Shown piece by piece: positions 36,561 to 48,830 of a stretch of DNA of 64,000 nucleotides. This DNA comes from Sinotaia quadrata (taxonomy: Eukaryota > Mollusca > Gastropoda > Architaenioglossa > Viviparidae): positions 117,611,973-117,675,972 of the forward strand of contig CM054180.1 in assembly GCA_028829895.1 (NCBI GenBank), read 5' to 3'. The position numbers and the translations under genes were made by a program. The number at the start of each line of letters is the position of its first letter. Positions within the stretch are counted from its first letter, which is position 1. Under the pieces are notes generated by a model. It was not told the origin of the DNA. It did no database searches and saw nothing but the letters and a program-made list of their open reading frames with translations.

Positions 36561-36829
36561 GTGTCTAGATAAGAGTGTGCCTGCGTGTACCTAGTTAAAT
36601 GTGTGCCTATCAATGTGCGCGTGACTTTTACGAAGGATAACAGGCAGAGGTAATACGATGCGCAACGGGTCATAAGTTAGCATTCATTAAAGTTACCTGT
36701 ACCTGTCTCCAGAACTGTTGGTGGTGATGTTCGGGATCTCATAACACTGTTATTATTTTTTAAAATGTTTGTTTGTTGTTATTTTAATTTTAAACTATTT
36801 CACTTTTGGCGAGACAGTAGAATGGCATA

Positions 36830-37207
36830 ACGACTGTAAACACAGAGTGATAGAATGACCATCTTATCGACACCTCATAATGATTATACACTCTAAGAGA
36901 GGTCACCTTCAGGTTACAGAGTGCTAGAATGACCGCATTCATCGATACGCCCTGGCGTCACTGTACGATAGTGGAATGATCCTCTGTATCGGAGAGTTAG
37001 ACTAGTATGACCGCATTGCTATCAAGAATGAAAAAATAACCCTGTGTAAATTATACTATACTAACACGAATACATACGCCTATTGCTATCAAGAATGAAA
37101 AAATAACCCTGTGTAAATTATACTATACTAACACGAATACATACGCCTATTGCTATCAAGAATTAAAAAAAAATAACCCTGTTTAAATTATACTATACTA
37201 ACACGAA
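36830..37207. repeat. 67-bp tandem repeat: old units then three near-identical copies
   Basis: ATCAAGAATGAAAAAATAAC starts at 37021, 37088 and 37155 (the last with AATTAAAAAAAAATAAC). Upstream, diverged units share GAGTG(A/C)TAGAATGACC and GACCGCATT(G/C). The three copies also share TACTATACTAACACGAAT. Confidence 0.88.
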
Positions 37208-38079
37208 TTCTTTACGTAGTATTTGTGCATATTTTCTACACTTTCGGGTTGGTCATCAATTATATTTTTAATGTTGTGAAGTAGGCACGTGAAAAGCAAT
37301 CTTAAGCTTAGTCGTGGGATTTTAACCTTTTCCACACTAAATGCATTATTATAAGTTTAGATGTTATTACGCGATTCTCCTTTTTGCGGTAGAGAAAGAG
37401 TTAAGCTCCTTTTCTGCTCTAAGTCGATTCCTAAGTTCTGCATGGAATAGCGGACTAGGCTCCTCGTGTCGAGTTATGGCCCTTTATTTGCCACAAAGAC
37501 CATCTCCCTGCACAAGAATATATAAAAGTTTTAAAAACTGTCCAACAAACGCCATTTTCTATCTATCAGGTCGCTCTCAGAATTCAAAGTAAACAAGGTA
37601 TTTACCACCCGATTGCAGTGGTCTCCCTTTGAGGCTAGGGAATCCGACGGAAATGTACCGCGTACCTACCACCCTCGCGACGCAAGTAAACTGGCAGTTG
37701 AAATAACTCTACAAATGTCAGTTTAGTGAAAGAGACCAGTCAGTGCGGAACTAGAGAAGAAAACGTGACCCAGCACTGGTTCACAGATTTAAGAGACAAC
37801 TAGTTGCGGCAGGACAAGCCGCACGCAAGCATGAAAGAAAGGGAGGAAATCAACGGATATGTTGGAGAGCGATAGTATCAGAAGAGGAGGGGATATGTGT
37901 TTGGGGAAATGGGGGGGGGGGCTACGAAAAATTGATCTTTGGGCAAGAAGGCAGTGTCACCGCTTCTGCACAGCTATGGTTTCATGGGGCTGGATGAAGC
38001 TACGACCCATTCTGAGTCGATGTTCCCAGGTGTGCGAGACTGCTCCAAACAAGGGGAAATAATGGTAACTTAGAGTTGT
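37208..38079. other. Unique DNA, no gene called
   Basis: Frames of 83 aa (37341) and 67 aa (37859) are present; the latter crosses a G11 run. Neither has a recognisable domain. Confidence 0.5.
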
Positions 38080-38400
38080 AGTTACGAATACATACTTAAA
38101 TACCAGTTGTAAACTGTTCTGTGTAAAACTGGAAACTAATGAACTATGAAGTGTGCGAGTAAGCCAGAAACTCATGAAATACTAATTTATGAACCGGTCA
38201 CCATAGTTATGAAAGTCTACGAGAAGCTAATGAGGTACCAGGTTACTGACTGGTAATCATAACTAATAAAATGTCTATTAGTAAAACAAGAAACTGGTGA
38301 AATAAGAAGTTAGTAATTGATAATCATGGTTATAAAAGTCGACGGGTAAAACCAGAAGATGATGAAATAAGAAGTTAGTAAGTGTTAAGTAATTCCAATC
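38080..38400. repeat. Degenerate repeat of about 55-60 bp
   Basis: Recurring pieces are AAACCAGAA or AACAAGAAACTGGTGAAAT, AATAAGAAGTTAGTAA, and TAATCATGGTTATAAAAGTC. Four to five diverged units can be followed. Confidence 0.7.
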
Positions 38401-38429
38401 GCCAACAACAGCACTTTTATTCAAGAACA

Positions 38430-38715
38430 TCAGAACTTGTTGCAGTCCAATTTCAAGCAGCAATATTTGTTGTAGTCCAGTGTTCAAGTAGTAAAAGTTG
38501 TTGTAGTCCAGTGTTTAAGCAGTAAGAATTGTTGTAGTCCAGTGTTCAAGCAGCAAGAGTTGTTGTAGTCCAGTGTTCAAGTAGTAAAAATTGTTGTAGT
38601 CCAGTGTTTATCCAGTGTTTAAGCAGTAAGAATTGTTGTAGTCCAGTGTTCAAGTAGTAAAAATTGTTGTAGTCCAGTGTTCAAGCAGCAAGAGTTGTTG
38701 TAGTCCAGTTTTCAT
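38430..38715. repeat. 31-bp tandem repeat, about 9 units
   Basis: Unit: TTCAAG(C/T)AG(C/T)AA, then AGTTGTTGTAGTCCAGTG. Starts at 38483 and 38514 show the 31-bp period. One unit near 38607 carries a partial duplication of TCCAGTGTTTA. Confidence 0.93.
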
Positions 38716-38734
38716 TAGCTCTAGAAGGTAACAT

Positions 38735-39260
38735 ATTCTAATGTCCACCTTAGGGGTTAATGCCTTCCCGTTTTCAAGTACTCAAAGAACTCACAGTTTC
38801 CAATTATCAAGAAAACTCGATAGCCATGCGTCAGTGGCTTCAAGCACACTAAAAGGTAACGTATTCAAATTGTCAAGCACACTAAAAGGTAACATATTCA
38901 AATTGTCAAGCACACTTGTAAGTTACTACATTAACATTTTCAAGCACACTAGACGCTTTGCATTACAGTTTTCAAGCAGTAGAAGCAATTGCATTCCAGT
39001 TCTTAAGAGTACTGGACGAAGTTAAATTCTAATTTCCAAGCACGCTAGAAAAAATAATGCATTCTAGTTCCAAATACACAAAAGTTAACCGATTTTACTT
39101 TTCAAGTATACTAAAATTATCGCGTTTCAGATTTCAAGCATAGTTGAAGTTAATACATTCTAATATACACGTGCAATAGAAAGTAACGAAGTATGTAGGT
39201 TTTAGCATCGTAGGTTACATATTCCTGTTTCCAAGTACAATACATTAATTCACTGGAAGT
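38735..39260. repeat. Degenerate repeat with TTTTCAAGCACACTA
   Basis: TTCAAGCACACTAAAAGGTA and related forms (CAAGTACTCA, CAAGCATAGTTGAAGTTA) recur about every 30-45 bp. The AAAGGTAACGTATTCAAATT unit is present twice with a 34-bp period (38850-38915). Confidence 0.75.
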
Positions 39261-40373
39261 TAATGCAGTGTAGTGTTATAGTATGTAACACATATAATTT
39301 TCAATCATCATTAGCATTACATTTCTCAAAAGCAATTCTAGAAGTTAAAACCTTTGAATGTCATTTATAAACATTTACAAATGAGTGGAAACATTGCTCA
39401 AGACTCCCATCCCTCAATCACGATGGACAATAGACGTAAATTCACTAATGATTTAGTGTTCAATTTCACCAACCGTACTTTGCTCTTAGGTATTGTTTAT
39501 CATTCCGCTCTCTTCTGCTTCCCTCTTGAGAATAGAAAGAGTGTTGTGTGTGATTATAAATATAAATTGGATAATTTAGCATTTTAAAATGTCATTTTGC
39601 ACTTTTCCTATGTTTATTTATTTATAAATCACAAATTTCTTGTTGGCTCAATGCCTTCGATGTGTGTGTGTGTGTGTGTGTGTTCGTTAATAATCAGCCA
39701 ACTCCGTCAGAAGATTCATTCATCAAACAGATTTTCTTTGGTTCTGAATTTTGACCGACATTGTTGATTGCTGTGAATAACTTTAGCCTCGTTCTGTGTG
39801 TGTGATGTCATAAGAAAATTAATTATTTTACCTTGCACATTATTAACGGTGACAACTGTGTGACTTATATATGTGGTATATCTTTCCCATCTAAAAGAAT
39901 TGTTAGTTAGTTAATGGCAAATTGTGTTCAAATGTTAAAGTTTAGTACCTTGTGTCTATCATGAAAGCTATCAATGTCATTCAATCGTTACCGCGTAATG
40001 AAAGGGAAAAGGGAGAGCCATTTGTCTGTCTTCAATAGTAATGTGTGCTCACCTGATCCTACCATTCTGTCACGTGATCGTCACTTTTGCACTGACCAGT
40101 ACGCTTAGTTGCCATCATCTGTTAGCAGCGTGTCGGTGCTTACCGTCAAACATCCAAGCACACACACATCACTACAACTAAATCTGTATTCACGATCAAT
40201 ACTGTAGGTAGCACAGTGATCGTTAACACGCACCTCATGTCACTGAATGCTTATTTTTTGTGCAAACATCATAATTAACACGATACATGAGAGTAGAAAA
40301 CTTCTGTAAAAAAATCATATAGTGGCGGAAGTAACATTTGGCCAATATCTTCACGAAAGTACGATCCGAGGTT
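39261..40373. other. Unique DNA
   Basis: A short GT run lies at 39661-39681. No gene recognised. Confidence 0.55.
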
Positions 40374-40497
40374 GCGTTCGGAGAAGTCCGAGATGACAGT
40401 CGGACAAGTCCGAGATGGCGTTCGGAGAAGTCCGAGATGACTGTCGGAGAAGTCCGAGATGGCATTCGGATAAATCCGAGATGACGATCGGAAAATA
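40374..40497. repeat. 22-bp tandem repeat arranged as 44-bp dimers
   Basis: AAGTCCGAGATG ends each of five to six units. The other half alternates GCGTTCGGAG and AC(A/T)GTCGGA, so the array is a dimer repeat. Serine/arginine-rich minus-strand translation here follows from the unit sequence. Confidence 0.93.
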
Positions 40498-41659
40498 CTG
40501 ATGTGTATCGTACGCTAGTTCTTAATGCCGAAATGAATGACTTCGACAAATTATAAATAATTTATGCATAAGAGTGCGCATAAAAATAAAAATAATTTAG
40601 AGAACTTTTATTCTTTATTGGAAGAAGGGGGAGATCTTTACAACTCATAACTTCGTAGAAAAGCCAATTGTACTTTCAACAAAAGGATATATGCTGTTGT
40701 GTGTATAAGTGTGTGCGTTTGTGTGTTTGGGTCAGAGAGAGATTGAAAATTAAAAGGTTGGGTTTTATTCACTGTTGGCTGTCATTCGACCGGTTAAGAT
40801 GTCTGTCGACTGGAACTTGCAGTTTGAATTACTCTTTGCACGAGAACGGTATGTGATAGAGTTCCGTTATCCGTCCCACCCCACCCCTCATCTTGCTTTA
40901 TCTTTTTTTTGTGGGGGGGGGGGAGGAGAGGGGCAGGGGAAAGTAACTTACACGAATACAACAGAGTCATTCCATTGTACAATTTGTCTGAATTTCGCAT
41001 TGGACCCTTCAGAAAAAAAGCAGAACTTAACAGGCAGAGATAAAGAGATATACAGGCAGAACTCTTACTCTGTGTTATATTAAAATTATGGCCTTAATGA
41101 AATGACACAAAATGTCTCATTTCTGCTTATAAAAATATATAACAATAAAGAGGTTAATCTCTATAACACATTGCTAACTTGGATTGGAAGACCGATCTTG
41201 CTAAAATGTTATTAAAGTTAATCTGAAGTCTAATCTAGATAAATTGTAACTAAACTAGACAAAATATTTCTCCTCTGTAATATGTTAGACTTAAATACTA
41301 ACATTTTACATTTTGATGCTCAAAGATTGCTGAAATTATATTTTAAAATGTGCTTAAGCTAAATGGTTACGACAGTTAGACTAAATGTATGACATTGCTA
41401 AATAGATAATATATCTACTTTGAGGAGAAATTATTTTTTAAAAAAATATATCGGTCTTGCCAAACAGTCACAAAAATTTCCAATAGCGTTACTGTTTCCT
41501 CAGTGATTACGAAGCTACACTAAGCTACACTAAACTGCTGATCTTGCATGAAGGCTAAGGATCTGTAAACATTCTTTGTTAGTACTTCACAATTAGTGCT
41601 TCGCAGTCATTGCTTTTATGTCTACATTTCCTTTCACGCTGTATAAAACAGCGGAGCTT
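40498..41659. other. Unique DNA
   Basis: Contains the G11 run at 40913-40923 and AT-rich sequence after 41080. No gene recognised. Confidence 0.55.
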
Positions 41660-41940
41660 ATCTCAATCCTAAGACAACTACTACATATCTCCCTGGCTAT
41701 TGAAAACTGTGCGAGTCTCAGTGTGTATCTGTCCTAAGACAACTACTACATATCTCCCTGGCTATTGAAAACTGTGCGAGTCTCAGTGTGTATCTGTCCT
41801 AAGATATCTACTTTGTATATCCCTGGCCATTGAACACTATGCAAGTCCACAGTATACAACTAAGTCCTAAGACATCCGTGTAACTTATCTCTCCTGGTCA
41901 TTGAAAACTGTGCGAGTCTCGGTATACAACTAAGTGTCTG
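41660..41940. repeat. 65-bp tandem repeat, about 4 units
   Basis: TGAAAACTGTGCGAGTCTCA starts at 41701 and 41766, with TCCTAAGACAACTACTACAT and CTCCCTGGCTAT in each. The later two units are diverged. Confidence 0.9.
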
Positions 41941-41980
41941 GGTGTTGTCAGGGAAAGTGTAAAAATTATATTTATAAAAT

Positions 41981-42220
41981 TACAAGTAAACGACTGACGT
42001 AAGGTTATGAACAATCATGGCTGATCCAGTTTGGTTTAATAATAATAATAAAAATAATAAAAGAAAAAATTCCACAATCCCTTAACATTAATCGATAGTT
42101 TATTTACAAGTAAACGACTGCGCGAGGTTATCAACAATCACAGCTGATCCAATCTGATTTAATAATAATGAAAGAAGAAGAAATTCCACAATCCCTTAAC
42201 ATTAATCAATACTTTCAACA
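41981..42220. repeat. 124-bp tandem duplication
   Basis: TACAAGTAAACGACTG starts at 41981 and 42105. Both copies contain GCTGATCCA, TTTAATAATAAT and TTCCACAATCCCTTAACATT. The second copy has a shorter AATAAT run. Confidence 0.93.
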
Positions 42221-42274
42221 GTTGCAAGAATAAAAATGTAAAACAAAATTGCAGCTCTCATTGGGTGGTTGGGT

Positions 42275-42285
42275 GGGGGGGGGGG
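42275..42285. repeat. G11 homopolymer
   Basis: Eleven consecutive G after GGTTGGGT. Similar G11 runs lie at 37911-37921 and 40913-40923. Confidence 0.9.
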
Positions 42286-43120
42286 TTAAGTACGAAAGGT
42301 TACAAAAATAATACATGACACAGCAATTACGAATGACGTTCCGAAGAAAATAATGCTGAGCATGAAACTGCATACAGGGTTAATGTTCTTTCCCGAAGAA
42401 ACATTTCAGCTTCGTGTCATTAGAACGTCATTTTGTCTCGTGACAGAGGACTGGTGTACAAGTAATTCTAATACTGGACAAAAAGAAACACACACACACA
42501 AAAAAAAGAAATACGGAGGATTGAGCCAGAGAAACCATAACGTGCATGTGTGTGGACATACTTTTTAAACATCGACACTGAACACTCCTGGTATTTTTGG
42601 GGTTTTTTTTTTAATGCTGGCATCAAAATGCATTGCAAACTGATAGCAGTCTCAATCTTTCCTTCATTTTTATTTTTCGAAAGTCCACGATCCTGTGCTC
42701 AGTGTTTGGAAAAGGATACAAACTAAAGGGAGCTAATCCAAGGTGCATTCTTTATGTCTCCGGTTTATTATGATTGTGCAATAACCTCTCCACTGAAGCA
42801 AATAATTATCGCGAAGTGTGAAAGTGGTTCATTAAGTGTGCAATGTGCGCGCTTTTAACTGACCTGTTACAGCTTTCAAAACGTACCAGAAACGGGTGGA
42901 GGGGAGGGGGACAGCTGGACCGGTAGTGAATTCTGCCAAATTTTAAAAATTCGTTTTCTAAAGCATGGGGATTTTTAGTCAGTTCGAGGACATTCGATGA
43001 TTTTAGTGTAATCGGGAAACAACGTGGTGGTAGTGGTGGTGGTGGGTGGGGGGAATCGGCTAGGACCGATATAGCTTTTAAAGCGTTCCTGAAATATTCA
43101 GCTCTTCTATACAGATTTTT

Positions 43121-43122
<2 letters not shown>
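42286..43122. other. Unique DNA
   Basis: A GGTGGTAGTGGTGGTGG run is at 43025-43043. No gene recognised. Confidence 0.55.
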
Positions 43123-43196
<74 letters not shown>

Positions 43197-43202
43197 TGTG
43201 TT
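43123..43202. repeat. (TG)n microsatellite, about 80 bp
   Basis: TG run with one TATG near its right end. Confidence 0.98.
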
Positions 43203-43924
43203 TAACATGAAAACTGCATGACGCTGTCTTAACATATATCCGCAGTACAATATTTCAGAAAATAATGTATAGCGCTTTATCATACTCGTTTCAAATGAAC
43301 ATTCTGAAAATGATTTAAAAGTATGACTGACATTTTAACAGTGGCAGGAAGCAATGGATATGCTTGCATCATATATAAGATTTCATTGGAGGAGGAGGGG
43401 GAGAGGAACCTCATGGTTAATCTCTTGCCTTGCAAAATACGAGCCTGTGCGTATTTCGTTACACAAATATTAATTATGCATAGTAATAATGAATGCACTT
43501 CCTAAGCACACTACAATGCCATGTAAAGAGCACCCCACTGCTCTCCTAAATGGATAGATTGTCCAAGAACAGAAAGCGCTGGCCGGACGCGATGAGGCGG
43601 TCCAACAATCCCTACTATACCGCGTTTCCTTCTACGTCATAATTTTTTAAAATAAGAGAAAGCACGTGCGACACATAAACAGAAAAAGCACTTACACAAT
43701 GCCCACTTATATGACTACATTTTAATAGTTTCGTTTCGTTCGCAATGGAAAATCGATATTTTCATAAAGACCCGTATGGCACTTCACAGTCAGCAGTCTT
43801 CTGATGTCGGTCTTCGTCATGTGCTGAAAAGCACGCAGTCTCAGACTGTCCGTGGTGTCATCAACCTGTGCATGTAACCTCGCCTGTTCCATCTCATGCC
43901 CATAAATCAGCACTTTCATAGGTT

Positions 43925-44205
43925 TGACTGGCGTATCTCCTCAGTCGATAGAGTCTCGTCAATGTACTCTGCCTTCACCACAACGAAATCGATAGATTTT
44001 TTTTTTTTACTTCTCCATGCCCATCTCAAAAGTGTTTCATGCTGCCGTCGATCGTACATGCAGTCTCTGTTCGTCACGAAGATCGATAGATTTTTCTCTC
44101 CCCCCCCCTCCCGTTCCTCTCCCCGTCCCATTTTTTGTCTTACACCTGTCCTAAAGTGTTCATCTGGAGTCGACCGTGTATTTCAGTCTCCGCCCCCCCC
44201 CCCCC
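43925..44205. repeat. Diverged repeat of about 95 bp, 3 units, ending in C13
   Basis: Recurring order: GTCGA(T/C)(A/C)G, then CAGTCTC, then GAAATCGATAGATTTTT or GAAGATCGATAGATTTTTCT, then AAAGTGTT(T)CAT. C13 lies at 44193-44205. The 137-aa plus-strand frame across it joins these units to a CA tract and is not a gene. Confidence 0.75.
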
Positions 44206-44208
44206 GCC

Positions 44209-44212
<4 letters not shown>

Positions 44213-44264
<52 letters not shown>
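44213..44264. repeat. (CA)n microsatellite
   Basis: A pure CA run directly after the C-rich tract. Confidence 0.98.
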
Positions 44265-44267
<3 letters not shown>

Positions 44268-44456
44268 TATGTTTTTATCACACCGCTGATAAATAAATTC
44301 ATAGACTAACCAATATCAGTTCGAAGTTCATTTCTCTTCCGGTGTGCCGATATTTCCGTAGGCCTCGTCACACAAACGTTAATTTATAACTGGAAACTGT
44401 CACAATCGTACAAAGCGCGGTATGTTGTGTAGAGCAAGGAAATTACACAGCCTATC

Positions 44457-44670
44457 TTTACAGCTACGACTTGTATTACAGCCTTGCTTTACAGCTACGA
44501 CTTGTGACACAGCCTTGCTTTACAGCTACGACTTGTATCACAGCCTTGCTTTACAGCTACGACTTGTGACACAGCCCTTCTTTACAGCTACGACTTGTGA
44601 CACAGCCTTGCTTTACAGCTACGACTTGTAACACAGCCTTGCTTTACAGCTACGGCTTGATCTCTGCTTG
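44457..44670. repeat. 31-bp tandem repeat, 7 units
   Basis: TTTACAGCTACGACTTGT starts at 44457 and 44488 and continues at 31-bp steps, followed by (G/A)(T/A)(C/A)ACAGCCTTGC. The units differ at one or two positions. Confidence 0.96.
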
Positions 44671-44725
44671 CGTTATGCTCTATCCGTCATATGCACTTCG
44701 CAGAGCAGGTCATAATCACGCACAT

Positions 44726-44728
<3 letters not shown>

Positions 44729-44776
<48 letters not shown>
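44729..44776. repeat. (CA)n microsatellite
   Basis: A pure CA run preceded by CACGCACATG. Confidence 0.97.
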
Positions 44777-44777
<1 letters not shown>

Positions 44778-45875
44778 CCCCATACCACTACTGTGCGTGC
44801 GCGTGTCCACCTAATTTGTGAAAAGCTGAGTTCCTGTCTGTCGATGAATCATTTATGAAATTCTTGTGTGCGTGGCACGTGATCTGTGTAGTTTTTGGTA
44901 TTGGAGAATCGCCCCGTGTACCTGCGTGCACACGCCGCGTGAATTTGTACATTTGCGCAGGTATTTGTTTCCGGTGACGTCAGGAAATGAAGACATTAAC
45001 GTGGCCAAAATAATTCTAGCCCTTCATCAATAAAGCCATTAACAAATGACTGTTTGGGCAAACTGGGGGACGAACCAGAGAGGAGTTGATTTGAGGGGGA
45101 GTTGGAGGACAGGGACGGATGGAAATAAGTTGTGTTCATGCAACTTTGCCACTGTTAAAAATTCCCTAGTCCCTAAATCTTGTGGGCTGGCCAATTGTAA
45201 TCAGCAGCTAACGCAACAGATAACGAAGACTTTCGTCTAAACATTGTGAAATTCACTTCTTCATGTCCGTGCGCATGAGTTAGCTTTAAACGATTATGCT
45301 CGAACATGGGGAGAGGGGGTGCGCGTGCGGGTTGTGGGCACGCGTCTGCTAATTGCTTCAATTATTTGCGTTAGCTTCGTCGTCTCTAGCGCATCCACTT
45401 ACACATATGCATGCACATACATACGCTCGCACAAACACATACACACTCTCGCGCGAAAAAACACGTGCACACTGATAAGGCCATGACACGCACGTGCGCC
45501 CTCTATTCCACTCACGCATCTGTCACAATAAATTTTCTAATCATGGACATAACCAGTAGGTCTAGTTACACGGCTTGGGTAGCGTCCCTTGGTCATTTCT
45601 AAATTTGATTTTCCCGCTTCGGAACTGTTTCCTTTTGTCCTGGATCTGCGACCGATAAAGTCACGATCGTGGTTCGAAATGAGGCTCGCGCAATTAATTT
45701 TCTCGCCAATTTCTTAGCGTTAGGCTGTCAGCGCCTTCAGTAATCGATTTGGTTAGGAAGAGGGTAACACAATACCGGGAGAATTTTTTTTTTCATTTTT
45801 TTTTTTTTACTTATTATTTTGTATTTTTAACTTCATGATCGTGCCCGGTTTTTCCCACTCTGCTAAGAAGTGAGT
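44777..45875. other. Unique DNA
   Basis: Contains T-rich runs at 45786-45809. No gene recognised. Confidence 0.55.
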
Positions 45876-46005
45876 GGGTTTTGTTGTGAGTTTTTGTTGT
45901 GGGGTTTTGTTGTGAGTTTTTGTTGTGGGGTTTTGTTGTGAGTTTTTGTTGTGGGGTTTTGTTGTGAGTTTTTGTTGTGGGGTTTTGTTGTGGGTTTTGT
46001 GTTTT
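45876..46005. repeat. 26-bp G/T-rich tandem repeat, about 5 units
   Basis: Units alternate GGGTTTTGTTGTG and AGTTTTTGTTGTG, starting at 45876 and 45902. The plus strand is almost free of A and C here, and the GT bias continues to about 46200. Confidence 0.95.
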
Positions 46006-46478
46006 GCTGGGTTTTTTTGTTTTTTTTTTTGGTTGTTGATGTCTGTGTTGTGTGTTTTGGTCTTTTAGCGTTTAGTTTGGTATGCTTTTTGTTTTGTTTT
46101 TAACTTACATTTTTGTTGTCTTTTATGCCGATGCCTTTTGGGGAGTTATTGTTTTGGAGGATTTTGTCTTTTATGTCGATGCTTTTTGCGGGTTATTGTG
46201 GTGGTGATGGCGGGCTGTTCCTTTGCTATTTTTAGTAGTGGCTGAAACGAAGAAAGTCGCTAATTTTACAGCAGAATAAAATATTCCATTAGTTCAAATT
46301 ATGTGGGGGTCAACGGAAGTCAGAGCACCTTTTTGCGTTGATATGGTTAAGTTTTGTTTGGAGATTTATAATGCTTGATGTGCACTTGAAGAATTAAGCT
46401 CGTTTGTTTGGATTTTTTTCATATGGCTACTGCGCATGCCTGATATTTTTTGACATCTTTTAACATGTTGTGTGTGAA

Positions 46479-46479
<1 letters not shown>

Positions 46480-46529
<50 letters not shown>
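46480..46529. repeat. (TG)n microsatellite
   Basis: A pure TG run. Confidence 0.98.
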
Positions 46530-46530
<1 letters not shown>

Positions 46531-46789
46531 AGGATAATTTATTTGTTTTTTACTTTTTCTTTTATAATGCTTTTGTTTTTATCTCTTTATATAGTGAGGT
46601 TTGCAAGTTTGTGAAGGTTTTCCGATTTCCTATTAGAGAACCGTGATTTCTTTTTTTTAATTTTGAAAAAAGGGGGGATCTGTTCGACGTGCAGATAGCT
46701 TTAATTTTTTTTTTTAATAATTTGAGATTTGGATTTAGCTAGCGCAGTCTTCTTTCTTTAAAATGAGAAATGTGTCGTAGTCGGTGAGT

Positions 46790-47178
46790 GCACTCGTGTG
46801 TCTGTTTATATTAAGATATTTGGAAGGTGTGTGCAACCGTGTGTCTTTATAATTAGATATTTTTAGGAGCCGATGTGTGCAACCGTGTGTCTTTATAATT
46901 AGATAGTTGAGAGTCAGTGGGTGGAAATGTGTCTTTATAATTAGATAGTTGAGAGTCAGTGGGTGGAAATGTGTCTTTATAATTAGATAGTTGAGAGTCA
47001 GTGGGTGGAAATGTGTCTTTATAATTAGATAGTTGAGAGTCAGTGGGTGGAAATGTGTCTTTATATTTAGATATTTCGAAGCCAGTGGGTGCAACCGCGT
47101 GTCTTTATAATTAGATATATGGGAGTCGGTGGGTGTTGTAATGTTTCTTTGAGAAATAAGAAATTTGGGTAGCCAATG
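46790..47178. repeat. 42-bp tandem repeat, about 8 units
   Basis: GTGTCTTTATAATTAGATAG starts at 46929, 46971, 47013 and 47055, followed by TTGAGAGTCAGTGGGTGGAA. The outer units carry GCAACC instead. Because 42 is a multiple of three, the minus strand has a 154-aa frame with a 14-residue period (LNYLIIKTHFHPLT), judged a repeat translation. Confidence 0.96.
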
Positions 47179-48099
47179 GGTGCAGTAGAGTTTCTTCATA
47201 GAGACGTGAAAACTACTGGGTGTGCCCGTATGCCTTGAAAATTTGGGTGTCGGTGGATATAGTCGTGAACCTTTCTAATTATTTATTTTAGAGATTTACG
47301 AGACAGTGGGGTTTTTATATTAAACAATATCTGGGACTGGCACCTTGTTTTGCACGTGGGCAAGCTAGACGGACTGTAGGGCTCAAGGGAGATGATCGCT
47401 GATGGCTTCTTTCTGTTTAATTACGGGAGTGTCTGGCAAGGCGACTTTCTAACGATAAGGGAGATAAGCAGATTGCTATTTATATCCTTGAGAGACAGGA
47501 GACTACAGCCACATGCGCCCGTCTTAATTTCTACTTAGTTGGGAGGGACTCTGCATGTGGACAAGCAGTATAGTTCATTGAAGCGAAGCGAGAGATATCC
47601 GTTAAGATTGTTTGCGTGATGCTATGGGGAACCATGAAACCAAAACAGAAAATAATGGTTCGTGCGATGTGTGCAAGTTTGCTTCTTTAGACTGAAGGCC
47701 ATCGGGGACTGTCGGAAGAAGAACTGAGGGTGGGGTGGGGTGGGATGGGGAGTAAGGATATGAGAATTTTACCAGTTTTGTTTTTTCACGCCATGGGCGA
47801 TGGAAGAAATTTCAAGGGACTACCGGATATGAGTTTGTGCATGCTTGTTTCTTTAGATTAATAAAAAAATATAAATAGGAGAAAGTGGGCAAATAGGAAG
47901 ACGGGTGATTGTAAATTTGTTTTGGCTAAGTTAGTTGGGAGACTGGGCAAACAGGGAGACGGGCGACACTCGGAGCAAACAAAGTGGTGAGAGATTCTGC
48001 AAGTTTGTTTTATTTAGGCTAAAAGAGATGGGAGGTATTTGATGAGCAAACAGGAAGACGACAGACTTTGCTAGCATGCTGCCGTTTACTAAAGGAGAT
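47179..48099. other. Unique DNA
   Basis: GGGCAAA(C/T)AGG(G/A)AGACG recurs three times at 47888-48060, hinting at a very diverged repeat. No gene recognised. Confidence 0.5.
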
Positions 48100-48190
48100 G
48101 TGTTCACTTCTGAACATAGCGGCAATTTAAGACATGGGAGTTGTGTTCACTTCTGAGCATAGCGGAAATTTAAGACATGGGAGTTGTGAG
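48100..48190. repeat. 43-bp tandem duplication
   Basis: GTGTTCACTTCTGA starts at 48100 and 48143. Both copies continue CATAGCGG and AATTTAAGACATGGGAGTT. Confidence 0.95.
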
Positions 48191-48309
48191 AATGTTGCGG
48201 CATCCTTGATTCTGTTTGGTTTCGGAAAGTGGGATAATATCTCTGAAAACTAATATTTCTACCTTGGAGAGGCTGGAGACTGATTTACAGTTCAATTTGA
48301 TCTGGGTCA

Positions 48310-48830
48310 CGAAACTGTCCTCGTAAGGTTTTATCTGTAGGCATGGACAGGTGTGAAATTGTCCAAGTAACGTTATATCTGTAGGCATGAACAGGTGTGA
48401 AATTGTCCAGGTAACGTTATATCTGTAGGCATGGACAGGGGTGAAATTGTCCAGGTAACGTTATAATTGTAGGCATGGAAAGATGCAAAACTGTCCACTT
48501 AAGGTTTTATCTGTAACGTTATAACTGTAGGCATGGAAAGATGCGAAACTGTCCATGACAGGTTTTATCTGTAGGCATGGATAGTTGTGAAACTGTATCG
48601 GTAACGTTATATATGTAGGCATGGTTGGTGTAAACTTTCCAGGTAACGTTTTATCAGTAGACCTGGAGAGGTGTGAAATTGTCCAGGTAACGTTTATCTT
48701 TAGGAATGGACAGGTGTGAAACTATCCACGTAAGGTTTTATCTGTAGGCATGGATAGATATGAAATTGCCCAGGCGATATTTATCTGTAGGCATAGATAG
48801 GTGTAAAACTGTCCTCAACAGTTTTTGAAA
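48310..48830. repeat. 44-bp tandem repeat, about 12 units
   Basis: GTAGGCATG starts at 48381 and 48425 and recurs to about 48790. Units continue GACAGGTGTGAAATTGTCCA and GGTAACGTTATATCT. Units near 48480-48560 (AAAGATGC) form a subtype. Confidence 0.94.

Noticed and set aside
46735..47199. 154-aa minus-strand frame with a 14-residue period
   Set aside because: It follows a 42-bp DNA repeat with near-identical units and has no domain.
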